A stretch of 64,000 bases of DNA from Orientallactaga sibirica (GCA_036365145.1 JAEOAD010002279.1:1732001-1796000); one strand, 5' to 3'; positions 1 to 12,000 are shown, counted from the first letter of the stretch. The notes: generated by a model not told the origin, from the letters alone. A program made the numbers and translations.

Positions 1-112
1 AAAGAAAAAAAAAAGAAAGACCTAGAGATAAAATTAAGGTACCTATAATACTTTAAGGTTGCTGCATCAAAGCAAGACATACTTGGCAGCTGAAACAAAA
101 AGGGAGTATTGT

Positions 113-365
113 GGGCTGGAGAGATGGCTTAGCGGCTAAGGCACCTGCCTCCTAAAGCGAAGAACACTGGTTCCAATCTCCAGCGGTTCCAATCTCCAGG
201 TCCCATGTTTAGCCAGATGCAAAGTGACACAAGGGTGCAATGCTGACTTGACCACAAGGGGGCGCACGCATCTGAATTTCATTCACAGTGGTGCACCCAT
301 CTCTATCTGTCTTCCTCTCCCTCTCTCTCTGTCACTCTCCAAAAACAACAACAACAACAAAAAAA
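113..365 (+). repeat. tRNA-headed SINE, type B
   Basis: Starts gggctggagagatggctt, carries the doubled 'ggttccaatctcc' and ends in a CT run and an (AAC)n tail. The flank ggagtattgtg is repeated after the tail as a target-site duplication. The core ccacaagggggcgc lies at 252-265. Confidence 0.9.
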
Positions 366-1466
366 GGAGTATTGTGCCGCATGCCCAGAGCCTGGAATAG
401 GATTGATGCTTTCTGAGCCGTGAGTGGAGCATCTGTTCTGACGGCTTAAGGCTCACTGGTCATCCCTGACAGTCTTTGGTTTGTAGACACATCCCTGTGA
501 AGTCTGCCACCTTCTCTCCCTACCTGTGTCTTTATGCAGTTCCCCTCTTGCGTAAGGACAGCAATGGTATTGGGTTAGGGTCTGTCCCGGCTCCGATACC
601 ACGTCAACTTGATGAAGCATGCCTGTGTGACCGCTTGTAGATGAGTTCACATCCCGAGGGTTAGAACTTCCCCACCAGGGAGGCACGATGGAACGTAATG
701 CAACACGCAAGAGGGACGCACACCAGGGAAGGCAGCTGCCGCTTTTAACAACAGCCTGTGTGCCCCGCTAAACACAGGAAGTTCTACAGCATGGTCTTCG
801 TTCATCTTTGCCTCCATGCAACAAAGATGATAAAAGCAACGTTCAGAGAAGCTGGCAATTTCTCCTAGGTGAAAAAGCGACTCATGGCAGATTTGCAATT
901 TGAGGTGCTGATGTGTGTCCCCACAAACTCGTGTCTCCCCTCGGCACCCTAGAGTCTTAGTAACATGCACCTTAAGTGGCACTGTTTGCCCCCATCCGTC
1001 ACTGCTCCCCACCTCCCTTCACAATTGCAGACCTCAGGAGTTGGATATGTAGCGGTTCACTCTGATCCTTTTATTCCCCACTGGCTGTACTGTAATCAGT
1101 TCATTTTTTTTTATTTTAATTTTTGCAAGTTTCTGTCTCGCATGCAATGCTTCCCTGCGACCAAGGCAGAGGTTAATTTCGAACTGGTTAACAACATAAA
1201 AAAAGTAATTTTCCATTAAATAGAATCACCTCATTTCTTCAGTGACTTGTGGCAAAACATGCTGTTTCATTACCATTCAACCACACTCACTTACTGACGC
1301 ACCACAATGGTTTTACACAATGAGCTAAAATGTCGAAATCATTGGTTCCATTACTAAACACCTACATGCTTATTGGGATTCCTCACACAGAAAGAAATAG
1401 AAATAAAAGTAAGAAGTTTAAGAGAATGAAAAATAGGCCATTAAAGTATAGTAACAGCTGAATTCT
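366..1466. other. Intron interval without a recognised element
   Basis: Unique-looking, mixed composition intron. Open frames here (453-710, 647-1012, 965-1219) have no domain and no conserved start context. Nothing functional seen. Confidence 0.6.
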
Positions 1467-1698
1467 GGGGCTACAGGAATGGCTCAGTAATTAAAGGTGT
1501 TTGCTTGCAAAGCCTGTTGGTCTGGGTTCAATTCCCCAATACCCACAATAAAGCCAGATGCACAAAATGGAACATGTGTCCAGAGTTCATTTGCATTTGG
1601 GCAAGAGACCCTGGAATACCCATACTCTATCTCCCTCACCCCCTCCTCTTTAAAACAAATGAATAAGATACATAAATATGCAAATAAATAAACAAATA
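1467..1698 (+). repeat. Older tRNA-headed SINE, type A
   Basis: Diverged head (ctacaggaatggctcag) and body, with an AAATA-rich tail; older than its neighbours. Confidence 0.8.
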
Positions 1699-1720
1699 CA
1701 TATTTTAAAAATGTGAATTT

Positions 1721-1952
1721 GGCCTCGAGAGATGGCTTAGTAGTTAAGGTGCTTGCCCATGAAGCCTAAGGACCCATGTTTGGTTCTCCAGATCCTACAT
1801 AAGCCAGACACACAAAGGTGAGGCAAGCTCAAGGTCACACACGCCCACTAGGTGGCGCAAGTGTCTGGAGTTCAATTGTAGTGGCTGAGGCCCTCGTGTG
1901 CCAATCCTCTCTCTCTCTCTCTCTCTCTCAAAAAAATTAAAAATAAATAAAT
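1721..1952 (+). repeat. tRNA-headed SINE, type C
   Basis: Head ggcctcgagagatggctta, body with 'aggcaagctcaaggtcacac', a CT run and A-rich tail. It carries ccactaggtggcgc at 1845-1858. Confidence 0.88.
1845..1858 (+). promoter_or_regulatory. CTCF-like core in a type C SINE
   Basis: ccactaggtggcgc equals the usual CTCF core CCAsyAGrkGGCrs at every position I can check. Occupancy is unknown. Confidence 0.5.
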
Positions 1953-2655
1953 ATTTCATCAGCTATGCATCCAGGGCCTGCTCCATCAACTATGTGTCGT
2001 GGGGCAAGTTACATAACCTTCTGGGCCCCCAGTTACCTGGACATGAATATAAGGGAAATGGTTTGTCAATTTCTAGGGTGCGTGAAAGAAATGGGCGCTG
2101 TCCATCTGCAATTCCTAGCGCAGTACTTAGAACGTAATAGGAATTCTCCAAACATGACTATTTTAGTCTACTGAAAAGGAAGTGTGGATTCTTCTACGTG
2201 CTCAGAGGAGCTCTCATACCTGGGGTCCCCTACCACGGACACTCCAGACTGAATGTCGAAAAGTGTCATAGCTGCAAATTGAGAGGCACTGGCTGATAGG
2301 CAGTGCTGTGGAAGGAGGAGTGGGGCAAGGTAGCTGCCATCATGCACTCCCAGCCCAGGCTCTCTTCTTACAGGCCTCTTGTGTTCCAGGGCTGCTCAGG
2401 TGACAGGATAAGGGCCTTCTTCTGAGGCCTGTTTTCAGTGATGTCTCTGAAGTGCCTTCTTTTCTCCCCTTCTCGGGGCTTGGAGAAGAATACTGTATAC
2501 TGTACATTGAGGCCTATCATCCAACTGCCTGTCACCAAAATGTTCAACTGAAGAAGGAATTTGAGAGGAAAACTCTAAAACATAACTTTGGCCCCATTTG
2601 CCTTCCTCCGCTCTATGTAGTTTAGGAGATCAACAGGTAAGTAAATAGCTGGGTC

Positions 2656-2872
2656 GGGCTGGAGAGATGGCCTAGCAGTTAAGGCGTTTGCCTGTGAAGC
2701 TTAAGGACCCTGGTTCAATTCCCTGGGGATTCACGTAAACCAGATGCACAAGGGGGTGCATGCATCTGGAGTTCGTTTACAGTGTCTGGAGGCCCTGGAA
2801 TGCCCATTCTCTCTCTCGCTCTCTGCCTTTCTCTCCCTCTCTGATAAATACATAAAATGAAATGTTAAAAAA
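2656..2872 (+). repeat. tRNA-headed SINE, type A
   Basis: Flanked by aaatagctgg(g/a)tc on both sides (from 2642 and 2871), a clear target-site duplication. Confidence 0.9.
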
Positions 2873-3020
2873 ATAGCTGGATCATAAACAGCTACACGAG
2901 CCAATCGGGTTTCACTGCTTCTAGGGCCATTCAACAAACAGTGTTAGTTTAGGAATATATATTTAATATTTAATATAATTTTATCAATAATTTAATATTT
3001 ATATATAGATTGTTTATAAT

Positions 3021-3240
3021 GATTTATTTTCTTTATTTATTTGAGAAGGAGAGAGAAATAGGCAGGGAGAAAGAGAGAGAGAGAGAGAGAATGGGCGCAC
3101 TAGGGCCTCCAGCCACTGCAAATTAACTCCAGATACATGTACTCCTTGTGCATCTGGCTTACATGGGTCCTGGGGAATCCAACCTGGGTCCTTTGGCTTT
3201 GCAGGCAAGTGCCTTAACTACTAAGCCATCTCTCCAGTCC
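3021..3240 (-). repeat. tRNA-headed SINE, type A
   Basis: Reverse orientation: T-rich and GA-rich tail on the left, head agccatctctccagtcc on the right. AT-rich sequence (2950-3020 and 3241-3262) borders both sides. Confidence 0.9.
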
Positions 3241-3438
3241 AAGAATATATATATATATTAAAGTTCCTATTGATAATTCCAACTCAAATTTCAAATCATA
3301 GGATTATTTATTAATTTTCAAAACTGTCCATGTCTCATCTGGGTCTCACTTGTTATCTTGCTTTTTAAATATCGATGTCCTCACATACTTGCTTCATCCT
3401 AATTTATACCTAAAGCTATTTCAAAATTCTAATTCCAA

Positions 3439-3588
3439 GCCGGGCGTGGTGGCACACACCTTTAATCCCAGCACTCGGGAGGCAGAGGTAGGAGGATCAC
3501 TGTGAGTTCCAGGCCACCCTGTGACTACATAGTGAGTTCCAGGTCAGCCTGAACTACAGTGAAACCCTACCTCAAAAAAAAAAAAAAA
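3439..3588 (+). repeat. B1-like SINE
   Basis: Begins gccgggcgtggtggcacaca, has the internal duplicated segment typical of rodent B1 and ends in poly(A). Confidence 0.93.
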
Positions 3589-3771
3589 TCCCAATTCCAG
3601 CATTACTCTGAGGGTTAGCCAGACATACACCTGAGCGTCAGTGAAGCTCACGTCCCTAGTGCCGCTTGGGCAGGTGACAAGCTTCCAAGCCTGCTTCCTC
3701 TTATGGCAGAGCTGATGGAGATGGCTACGTTACTCGGAAGTCCAGGGTTTCAGGCAAAAACTCAGGTTAAA

Positions 3772-3925
3772 ACCCTCAATTCCCCATGACCCATGCACAA
3801 GGGGGCACACGCATCTGAAGTTCATTTGCAGTGGCTGGTGACCCTGGTGCACCCATTCCTCTCTCTCTCTGCCTCTTTCTCTCTCTCAAATAAATAAATA
3901 AAATAATTTTTTTTAAAAAAAAGAA
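3772..3925 (+). repeat. tRNA-headed SINE, type A, 5'-truncated
   Basis: Only the body from 'attccccatgaccca' onward, the CT run and (AAATA)n tail are present. Confidence 0.8.
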
Positions 3926-4434
3926 GCTGAAGCTACAAAAGTAAGGTTCTTTGCTCCATGCCAAAAGCCACAGAAGGATGGAAGGATTAGAGTCCTTCCA
4001 TCACATAACATGCCTTCTGGAAGTGGGGACAGGGCAGCCTAATATATGTCCACACACCCTCTGCTAATGTTAGAGAGCTCGGACAGCATTCTACTCAACC
4101 CACACTCCATCTGGGGGAGTGAGTGGAAGCTGGTGGGCAGTGTGGCTGGAACAGCTGTGAGGATGCCGTAGCCACGTTGCTACTCACGGGAGCTGGGGAT
4201 TGGTGTGACTGTCACAGTGAGGAAATGAACGCTAGGCGGTCTTCACTTCCGTGCAGAGATCTTCATTCACGCGGCGTTGGTGTTTGCTCAGGGCTGAAGC
4301 ACTCCTGGCTCCACTTGACCTGATATAGACAGATTTTAGCACTATCAGAGCTCCAGGATGCTCCTCTGCTTGCGCCATCCATCAATTTGCTTTCCAGCAA
4401 GGACTTCACACACATATTTCCAGATCTGCATGTG

Positions 4435-4645
4435 TTTTTTTTTAAGATTTTATTTATTTGTATGAGAGAGAGGCAGAGAGAGAGAGAATGAGCGCACCAG
4501 GGCCTCCAGCCACTGCAAACGAACTCCAGATACATGCGCCACCTTGTGCATCAGGCTTACGTGGGTCCTGGGGAATCAGGTCTCAAACCGGTGTTCTTAG
4601 GCTTCACAGGCAGGTGCTTAACCGCTAAGCCATCTCTCCAGCTCC
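4435..4645 (-). repeat. tRNA-headed SINE, type A
   Basis: Complete copy in reverse orientation, ending with head sequence gccatctctccagctcc. Confidence 0.9.
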
Positions 4646-4673
4646 CAGATCTGCATGTTTTGTTTTAACTTTT

Positions 4674-4886
4674 TCTTTTTTTTATTTATTTTATTTGAAA
4701 GCAAGAGAGAGAAAGAGGAAGAAAGAGGGAGAGAATGGGCATGCCAGGGCCTTTAGCCCCTGCAAACAAACTCTAGACACGTGTGTCCCCTTCTGCACCT
4801 GGCTTATGTGGGTCCTGGGGAATCGAACCTGGGTCCTTTGGCTTTGCAGGCAAATGCCTTAATCGCTAAGCCATCTCCTCAACCTC
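4674..4886 (-). repeat. tRNA-headed SINE, type A
   Basis: Reverse copy 30 bp after the preceding one. The phrase 'cagatctgcatgt(g/t)tt' before each suggests the two copies share one target region. Confidence 0.88.
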
Positions 4887-5004
4887 ATGTCAATAACATG
4901 ATTACAGAGCTGCTAAGAAGATGTCTGTCATAGGTTTTTTCACATTAGGAAATTTACAAAAGACTAAAGAAATGCTGAGGGCTGAAAAGGGCTTGAGTCC
5001 CTTT

Positions 5005-5075
5005 GAATCCCACTGCCTCATTTTAGTCACTGAGGAAATTGAAGTGTAGGGAAATAGTTAAAGGGCTTACTGGGC
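5005..5075 (-). repeat. MIR-like fragment
   Basis: The stretch cattttagtcactgaggaaa followed by ttgaagtgtaggga resembles the reverse strand of the MIR core. Short and diverged. Confidence 0.45.
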
Positions 5076-5164
5076 TGGAGGGAGATCACAGACAGACATG
5101 GACCTCTAGGTCCTTCTTAAATATTCATCCGTTTTAGCTATTCATCTAAAAAATATGTGTGCAT

Positions 5165-5382
5165 GGGGCTGGGGAGATGGCTTAGTGGTTAAGGCGTTTG
5201 CCTGCAAAGCCAAATCACCCAGGTTCGATTCCCCAGGACCCACACAAGCCAAATGCACAAGGTGGTGCATGCATCTGGAATTTGTTTGCAGTGGCTGGAG
5301 GCCTTGGTGCACCCATTCTTTCTCTATATCTGCCTCTCTCTGTCTCTCTAGCTATGCATCTCTCAAATAAATAAATGACTAA
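5165..5382 (+). repeat. tRNA-headed SINE, type A
   Basis: Full-length sense copy with CT run and AAATA tail. Confidence 0.92.
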
Positions 5383-5695
5383 AAATATGTTGAAAAGATA
5401 TATGTTGATGAATACGAATTCGTAAAGGCAGACAATAGAATGGTGATTACCAGCAGCTGTGGTGGTAGTGGGAAGTGTTTATTACTACATAAGGTCAGTT
5501 TGGAAAGATGAAAATTTCAGCGGGTGGATGGTTGCAGAATCAAATCAATACGCTTACTGCCACAGAATTATATACTTAGAATGGTTAAGATATGAAAATG
5601 TAATTCTGTGTATATTTCACACCATTGACCCTATATAAGTACTTAATCCTGAAGGGTATCAGGCACTGATCTTGATGAATAAGAAGGTGGGAGGG

Positions 5696-5915
5696 GCCTG
5701 TGAAGCCTAAGGATCGTGGTTCGAGGCTCCATTCCCCAGGACCCACGTAAGCCAGATGCATAAGGGGGAATATGCATCTGGAGTTTGTTTACAGTGGCTG
5801 AAGGCCTTGGTGCGCCCATTCCCTCCCCCACCCTTCACTCTCTTGCTGCCTCTTTCTCTCTCTGTCTGTCTATTGCTAATAAATAAATAAAAATAAACAA
5901 AAATTAAAAAAAAAA
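5696..5915 (+). repeat. tRNA-headed SINE, type A, 5'-truncated insertion
   Basis: The copy starts inside the head (cctgtgaagcctaagg). The repeated flank aagaaggtgggaggg at 5681-5695 and 5916-5930 shows that the truncation happened at insertion. Confidence 0.88.
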
Positions 5916-5930
5916 AAGAAGGTGGGAGGG

Positions 5931-6710
5931 AAAGTGTGGTTATGACTTTCCTGGAGCTATCTCGCATGGTAGAGGTTCAATACTGATTGATGAGGGTCTC
6001 ACCTACAGAATGACAAAGGGAGAAGTTCATACCCATCCACTCCAGTGGAACATCTTGAAGCTGAGGGGAATGAGGGCTACCCCAGGATCTTGGGCTCTGC
6101 TGGAAAATTCGGGAAGCTACTGAGAAAGGCACCTGAACTGTGGTTGGAATGGAAAGAGGAGTTGAGCTTTCTGTGCAGACGGAGCACTTGCGATACAGGA
6201 AAAAAAAAAACCAGCCAAGGTGACATTTATTAATGCAAAACCATAGGGAGAGATTCCCAGGGGAAGTGGGCAAATCCCACAGTGGGGGTTTTCAAGCACT
6301 GGCTTGGATTTTGGTCTTAATCCTAACAGTAATGGGAAAGCAGCTTTTGATGGTTTTATTTATGTATTTTTTTAAAGTGCTGGACTGAAAGCCTTGACAA
6401 AATTCTATAGATTTTTTTTTTCTCAGTCTCATCACACCCGTAGTATGATTTTCAGAGCAGAGACCAGTGTGTCAGGAGAGACTGAGCTGTGGCCCTTGTC
6501 TACACCAGAATCAATGGCAACATATCCTGGCTGCCGGTGGGAGAGAATGTGAGGAGTGAAGAACAGGAGCGATATTCAGGAGGTGATATTGGTTATGGGA
6601 GATGAGAATAAGGAAGGCCGAATGGGCTCTTGGATAAACTGGTATAAATGGGTCAGTGGTGCCGTGTGTGTTAAATTCAGGTAAGAAAGAAAAGCATTAT
6701 ATCTATCTTT
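5931..6710. other. Intron interval without a recognised element
   Basis: Unique-looking intron, with short A and T runs. No exon, repeat consensus or conserved motif recognised. Confidence 0.6.
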
Positions 6711-6866
6711 CTTTTTTGGTTTTTGTTTTTTGAGGTAGGGTCTCACTCTAGCCCAGGTTAACCTGGAACTCACTATGTAGTCTCAGGGTGGCCTTGAACT
6801 CACAGTGATCCTCCTACCTCTGCCTCCCTAGTGCTGGGATTAAAGGCGTGCACCACCACACCTGGC
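6711..6866 (-). repeat. B1-like SINE
   Basis: Reverse B1 with poly(T) at left; aagcattatatct flanks it on both sides. An A run on the right side belongs to the duplicated target. Confidence 0.9.
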
Positions 6867-6945
6867 AAAAAAAAAAAAAAAAAAAAGCATTATATCTCAT
6901 TTAACATATAAAATATTTATTCTAGCAGCAATTTTGTACAAATAG

Positions 6946-7282
6946 TGTTGCAGTCGGGTTCATATTTCTGGTAGAAATCACCTGGCCAAGACCAGCTTTT
7001 GGGGGGAGGAAAGGGTTTATTTTGGCTTATAGACTTGAGGGGAAGCTCCACAAAGGCAGAGGAAAACGATGGCATGAGCAGAGGGTGGACATCACCCCCT
7101 GGCCATCATCAGGTGGACAACAGAAACAGGAGAGTGTCAAACACTAGCAAGGGGACACTGGCTATAACACCCATAACAATACACTGCCTCCAGGAAGCAT
7201 TAATTGCCAAATTTCCATCAGCTGGGAACCTAGCATTCTGAACACCTAAGTTTATGGGGGACACATGAATCAAACCACCACA
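6946..7282 (-). mobile_element. Solo LTR, MaLR-like, with 5-bp target duplication
   Basis: On the minus strand it begins tgtggtggtttgattcatgt, has an AATAAA polyadenylation signal about two thirds along and ends cgactgcaaca. aatag stands on both sides (6941-6945 and 7283-7287). 337 bp. The opening resembles the LTR at 31,370. No internal retroviral sequence is present. Confidence 0.8.
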
Positions 7283-7791
7283 AATAGTCACAGTCATAGT
7301 GAAAGCTCGGCAGTAATTCCACCAATCAAGTGAGAAACTTTATTAGGTTGCTGCTATTGGGTTCGGAGTAGAGGTTCTAGGACACCCTTTTCTTGGGGTA
7401 GGAAAGTTTGTTTTGTATCCAAGAGAGAACACCGAAGGCCATGGTGGTGGGAAAAGAGGGGGCAGATCAGTAGGATAGTGGCATGATTTGGTCGGAGAGG
7501 GAGACAGGGCCTGGAGAAACCATAGGTGGTGGCTGGAGCAATGGCCAAAGGCCACTGGGGTCTGTGGGCAGGTGTATACAAACTTCTGGAAACTTCGGGT
7601 GGAATAGCCCAAGGGGGTGGAAGGAGACTGGAGAAAATAGAGCAGATTTGGGCTGAAAAGCAGAGAAAGAGTGAGAGAAAGAGAGAACAGGAGAGAGAGA
7701 GAGAGGAGAGAATAAATGGAAGGGAGAGAGGAAGAGACAGAAACGAACAGGCAGCGAGAAGGGGAGGCAGGAAGGGATGGAGACCTTAGAG
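7283..7791. other. Intron interval, purine-rich at its right end
   Basis: Left part (7335-7400) has, on the minus strand, an AATAAA followed by sequence that could be LTR R/U5, but no boundaries are visible. 7600-7790 is strongly AG-rich. The 160-codon minus frame here is low-complexity and not a gene. Confidence 0.45.
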
Positions 7792-7807
7792 AGAAAATAT
7801 GCTGAGG

Positions 7808-8020
7808 CCAGGTATGGTGGCGCACGCCTTTAATCCCAGCAGAGGTAGGAGGATCGCCATGAGTTCAAGGCCACCTTGAGATGACATAGTGAATTCCAGG
7901 TCAGCCTGAGCTAGAGTGAGACCCTACCTCGAAAAACCAAAAAAAAAAAAAAAGGAAGGAAGGAAGGAAGGAAGGAAGGAAGGAAGGAAGGAAGGAAGGA
8001 AGGAAGGAGGGAGGAGGGAG

Positions 8021-8082
<62 letters not shown>

Positions 8083-8086
8083 GAAA
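7808..8086 (+). repeat. B1-like SINE with expanded (GGAA)n/(AAAG)n tail
   Basis: A slightly deleted B1 (7808-7930) runs into poly(A), then (GGAA)n to about 8008, then (AAAG)n to about 8083. agaaaatatgctgagg is duplicated at 7792-7807 and 8087-8102, so the microsatellite grew within the inserted tail. 7939-8092 is uninterrupted purine. Confidence 0.92.
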
Positions 8087-8102
8087 AGAAAATATGCTGA
8101 GG

Positions 8103-9914
8103 AAAATGAGCAGTCTTTGAGGGAGTTTTTATGTATGTCACCTTGGGGGAGGTGGACGTTGGGACATACGCAGAGATGTGAGGTGGAGGAAGAGCCAGGC
8201 TGGCTACATCCCCCTCCCTCCCCTGTTGAGACCTATGAAGCTTCCATTGTGGCTGGTTGGGATGTGGCGAGGGAATGAGTTACGGGGTCCCCAAGACTCC
8301 CACAGCTACCGATGCGCATCCAAAGTTTCGCCGCACGTATAAATAGATTTCCGTGTCTGCTTTCAAAGACAGAGCCCCAGTGAACAGATCCTGTTTCACT
8401 TTTTTTTTTCCAACTCAACATGATGTTGCACTTTTTTTTTTCATAGCAAAACTACCTACAAGATGATTCTTGCCATATCGCATGCTGGTTCACTGAGGTA
8501 TAACAAAAAAAAAAAAAAAAAAAAAAAAGGAATTTTATTCTGCGGCTGCTCAACACTTTTTTAGACATTTCTAATTTTGCACCGTTCTCGCAGCACCGTG
8601 GGGAATATCTTGTGTCCAAGTCTTTCTCGGCAAGTTCCATTATTTCTGGATAATTAAATCCCTACGAGAGAAGTCAGGGGGTCAGTTTGCACATGGTTTT
8701 AAAGACTTTGAAACACGCAGTCATCTGTCCCTCCAGAGAAGCTGAACTTCCGCGGCAAGCAGGAAGCCAGCACTTCCCACGTTCCAAGCACTGTATGGAG
8801 ACTACGTCATTGACCTTCCTATGTGCTCCATGAAAGATTTGCTGTCATTAGCCACTGTGGTCCATACAGCAACCCACAGCCCAGGAAAAGCAGCAACATT
8901 TTGTTCTCCTTATCCCTTCTGGCAGGGAGAAAGGGTGTGCCAATTCTATCTGGCATCACGTTATACAAATCGGTTGGATATTCCCAGCAGCATTTGGGGT
9001 CACCTATCACTGCTCATATCCCGCAAAGAGAGGAAGGGACACCTGAGAAAATGAAGATAAGGCGCCAAGGCAATACACCTGGCAGGTGGTAGAGCTTGGC
9101 TTTGTCCAGTGTGGCTCCAAAGTCTAGTCATCCCCTGGTCCAGTCAGCTAGAGCACAGATGACCTGGAGAATTGACCTTGTCCTTGAAAAAAAAAAAAAA
9201 AAACTTCTGGAAGCTTCCAGGATGCCAAGTGGGGAACAATTCCCTTCGACCTCTCCATTTAGCACTTGATGGGGTGCCCTGGGTGGGGCTGATACAGAGG
9301 TTGCCTCCCCAGCCTCGTTGGCACTGTAATGTAGTGAATGCATCCAAAAATATGTTAGAGAAAAGAAAGGCTTTTATAATGAGCCCAGACTGCTCTTTGT
9401 CTTCTGAAGCTTTAAGTACTGTAATTGCGCACCATGAAAAGGAGCGTGTTCTTCATATATCTATTTTTATTCTGTGTCTCCCTCTCTCTTTCTCTCTCTA
9501 CTTCTCTGCTCTCTTGTTGTTGCGTTTTCCGTTTTGTTAACGCACTTGCATCCTGGTGGGTATGTTTCCTGTGAATAGCGTTGCCTCGGGGCAGCACTGT
9601 CATCCGTGCATCCACACAATGATCACGTGGAGGCTAAACAGGGTAGAATTTATTCCTTAAAAATAGCTAATGGTAAAGTCTGCCCTGGATGGCTTGCTAA
9701 TCCATACTGTATTTAATTGGCTGTATTGAACCATACCACAAATTAAGTCTTCTCTGTAATTTATTCTGTCAGACAGTAACCCTCCAAACAATTTGATACT
9801 TCATTTAAACATTGGTAAATGGCTCATGGAAATGCAAAGAAAAAAAAAAGAGATTTAATGATGATAAGAATCCCCCTGCTCATGGAACGAGTCCTACGTG
9901 AAACGCCACGAATT
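8103..9914. other. Long SINE-free intron interval
   Basis: About 1.8 kb with A/T homopolymers at 8401-8441, 8504-8528 and 9187-9203 but no SINE. 9640-9840 is AT-rich with several taat motifs. No exon is recognised. Confidence 0.55.
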
Positions 9915-9985
9915 AACCCGATCGGTTCAGTCAATGAAAACTTATCGAGCGCTTACAGATAGCCCACACAGAAGCTGGTGGGCTC
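9915..9985 (-). repeat. MIR/L2-like fragment
   Basis: ttcagtcaatgaaaacttat followed by cgagcgcttacagat resembles the common 'caacaaatatttattgagcgcctac' end of old mammalian repeats. Confidence 0.45.
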
Positions 9986-10104
9986 GCCCATCTCTCCTTT
10001 TCTTCCTTCCTTCTCTTCTCTCCCTCAAAACTCATCACGTATCACTTATTGTTCCAAGGAACACGTTTTAGGAACTGAGCGAAGGCAGGACAGTCATAGC
10101 GAAG

Positions 10105-10137
10105 CACCTTGACCACTAAGCAATCTCTCCAGCCCAC
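10105..10137 (-). repeat. SINE head fragment
   Basis: Only the head survives (gaccactaagcaatctctcc then agccc). Confidence 0.7.
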
Positions 10138-10267
10138 TAGGGTGAGGCCGTCATAACGTAGAGAGAGGTGAACCACATACACATGTGCCCACAAGGGTCC
10201 TCCACATGCTGTGGTTCCCTCTCACTTTTCTGGCCAGGGTGGGGGAACTTCCATTAGTGCAAAATCA

Positions 10268-10461
10268 TTTTATTTATTTATTTGAGACAGAGAGAGGGAG
10301 AGAGAGGGAGAATGGGCGCGCCAGGGCCTCCAGCCGCTGCAAACGACTCCAGACGCATGTGCCACCATGTGCATCTGGCTTACATGGGACCTAGAGAATC
10401 GAACCGGGGTCCTTAGGCTTCACAGGCATGTGCCTTCACTGCTAAGCCATCTCTCCAGCCC
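10268..10461 (-). repeat. tRNA-headed SINE, type A
   Basis: Reverse copy flanked by cattagtgcaaaatcat on both sides. Confidence 0.92.
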
Positions 10462-10975
10462 ATTAGTGCAAAATCATAACCTCCTTTGCCATCTTCACTG
10501 ATGTCCCACCTCCAATCCTGCCCCTTGGCTTATATTGACATACCTTTAACGTACGCCTTGTCACGTGACACTGTAAGGTTCTTCGCCTGCCTATTTGGTG
10601 AGCACAGGATCTCCCCTGAGGAAGAGTCCCCGTCTTAATTATCTGTAAAGCTGTAGCACACAACATGAGACGTGGAATGTAATGGACCCTCACTATATTT
10701 ATGGTGTGAACTATCTATCAATGGTGGTGTGAACAATTGGGTGAATGGGGGGAAGGGAAGTGCATACATAGGACCAATACAATGTCGGGGTGTAGGGACA
10801 GGAATTACCGCTAAAGGGAAAAGGGGGTAGGGAAGGTTTGGGGGATGAGCAAGGGCTAGCCTTTGAAGGGCGGGTGTGACTTAGTTAAGGACATAGTTAC
10901 AGAGCGGAGGAGGGGATCAACACAGAAAACCACGGGAGCAGTGGTTCAAAAACTAAAAGAAAGGGAAGAGGGACT
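10462..10975. other. Intron interval without a recognised element
   Basis: Unique-looking; G-rich between 10,740 and 10,980. Nothing functional recognised. Confidence 0.55.
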
Positions 10976-11207
10976 ATAGGGATGGCTTAGTGGTTAAGGC
11001 GTTTGCCCGCAAAGCCAAAGGACCCAGGTTTCATTCTCCAGGACCCACGTTATCCAGATGCACGAGGGGGTGCACACGTCTGGAGTTTGTTTGCAGTGGC
11101 TGGAGGCCCCAGCGTGCCCATTATCTCTCTTCCTCTTTCACTCTCTCTTTTTTCACTCCCTCTTTCTCTGTCAAGTAAGTAAATAAGTAAAAATAAAATA
11201 TTTTGAA
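10976..11207 (+). repeat. tRNA-headed SINE, type A
   Basis: Head slightly altered (actatagggatggcttag), tail (AAGT/AAAT)n. Confidence 0.9.
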
Positions 11208-11409
11208 AGAAAAGGAAGCGCTCCCAGGGTTCTTTGTAGCTCGGGTTCCCTAAAGTTCACAGGAAGGGGGGCGGGGTCAGACTGGATTAATATGTAGCCA
11301 AAGGTGTGTTTTTATGACCAATTGCCAGCTTTAGAGTTTGGTAGTGCTTTAATATCTACAGTTAAGTTTCCCTGAGGCAGTTACTATTTTCAACAGTAAA
11401 TGTGAAGCA

Positions 11410-11666
11410 GGGACTGGAGAGATGGCTTAGCGGTTAAGCACTTGCCCGTGAAGCCCAAGGACCCTGGTTCCAGGCTCGATTCCCCAGGACCCACGTAAGC
11501 CAGATGCACAAGGTGGCGCATGCGTCTGGAGTTTGTTTGCAGCGGCTGGAGGCCCTGGCCCTCCCATTCTCTCTCTCTCTCTCTGTCTCTTTCTCTGTCT
11601 GTCTCTCTCAAATAAATAAAAAAAAATATTTAACTTAATTTAAAAATTAAAAAAAAAAAAAAAAAA
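11410..11666 (+). repeat. tRNA-headed SINE, type A
   Basis: Flanked by aaatgtg(a/g)agcag at 11,397 and about 11,668. Long A-rich tail. Confidence 0.92.
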
Positions 11667-12000
11667 GAAATGTGGAGCAGAAGTAACTAGAAACTATCTC
11701 CCTTCCACACCATCCCAGCCCTCTCTGGATGGTCTCTACTGCAGACTCTAGAATAATCTGCTGTGACCACCCATAAAGTGATCCTTGCCTCCCACGGTCA
11801 ACAGCAGCTCGCCTTTGCTTCCTTAGGCCTTGCCTGCTCCGTGGACACCGCGCACAGTCAGTACAGTGTGATGTAGAAGTGAATGACTCCCTCAACTGTC
11901 TCTTGAGATCCCAGCAGCATTCCTCAACACCCAATGAGTTAGAACACTCCCTGATCCCATCCGCTTGTCTCAGTCCCAGATAGCTTCCATTTCCTCTCTT

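Noticed and set aside
7300..7400. Possible further LTR with AATAAA on the minus strand
   Set aside because: No boundaries and no target duplication seen; kept only as a remark.
7343..7825. 160-codon minus-strand open frame rich in Ser, Leu and Phe
   Set aside because: It reads the complement of an AG-rich tract; low complexity explains the lack of stops.
7916..8278. Lys/Arg/Glu-repeat open frame
   Set aside because: It is the translation of the (GGAA)n/(AAAG)n microsatellite.
9640..10010. AT-rich, CpG-keeping segment as a conserved enhancer
   Set aside because: Its right half resembles an old MIR/L2 end, so the case for regulatory conservation is weak.
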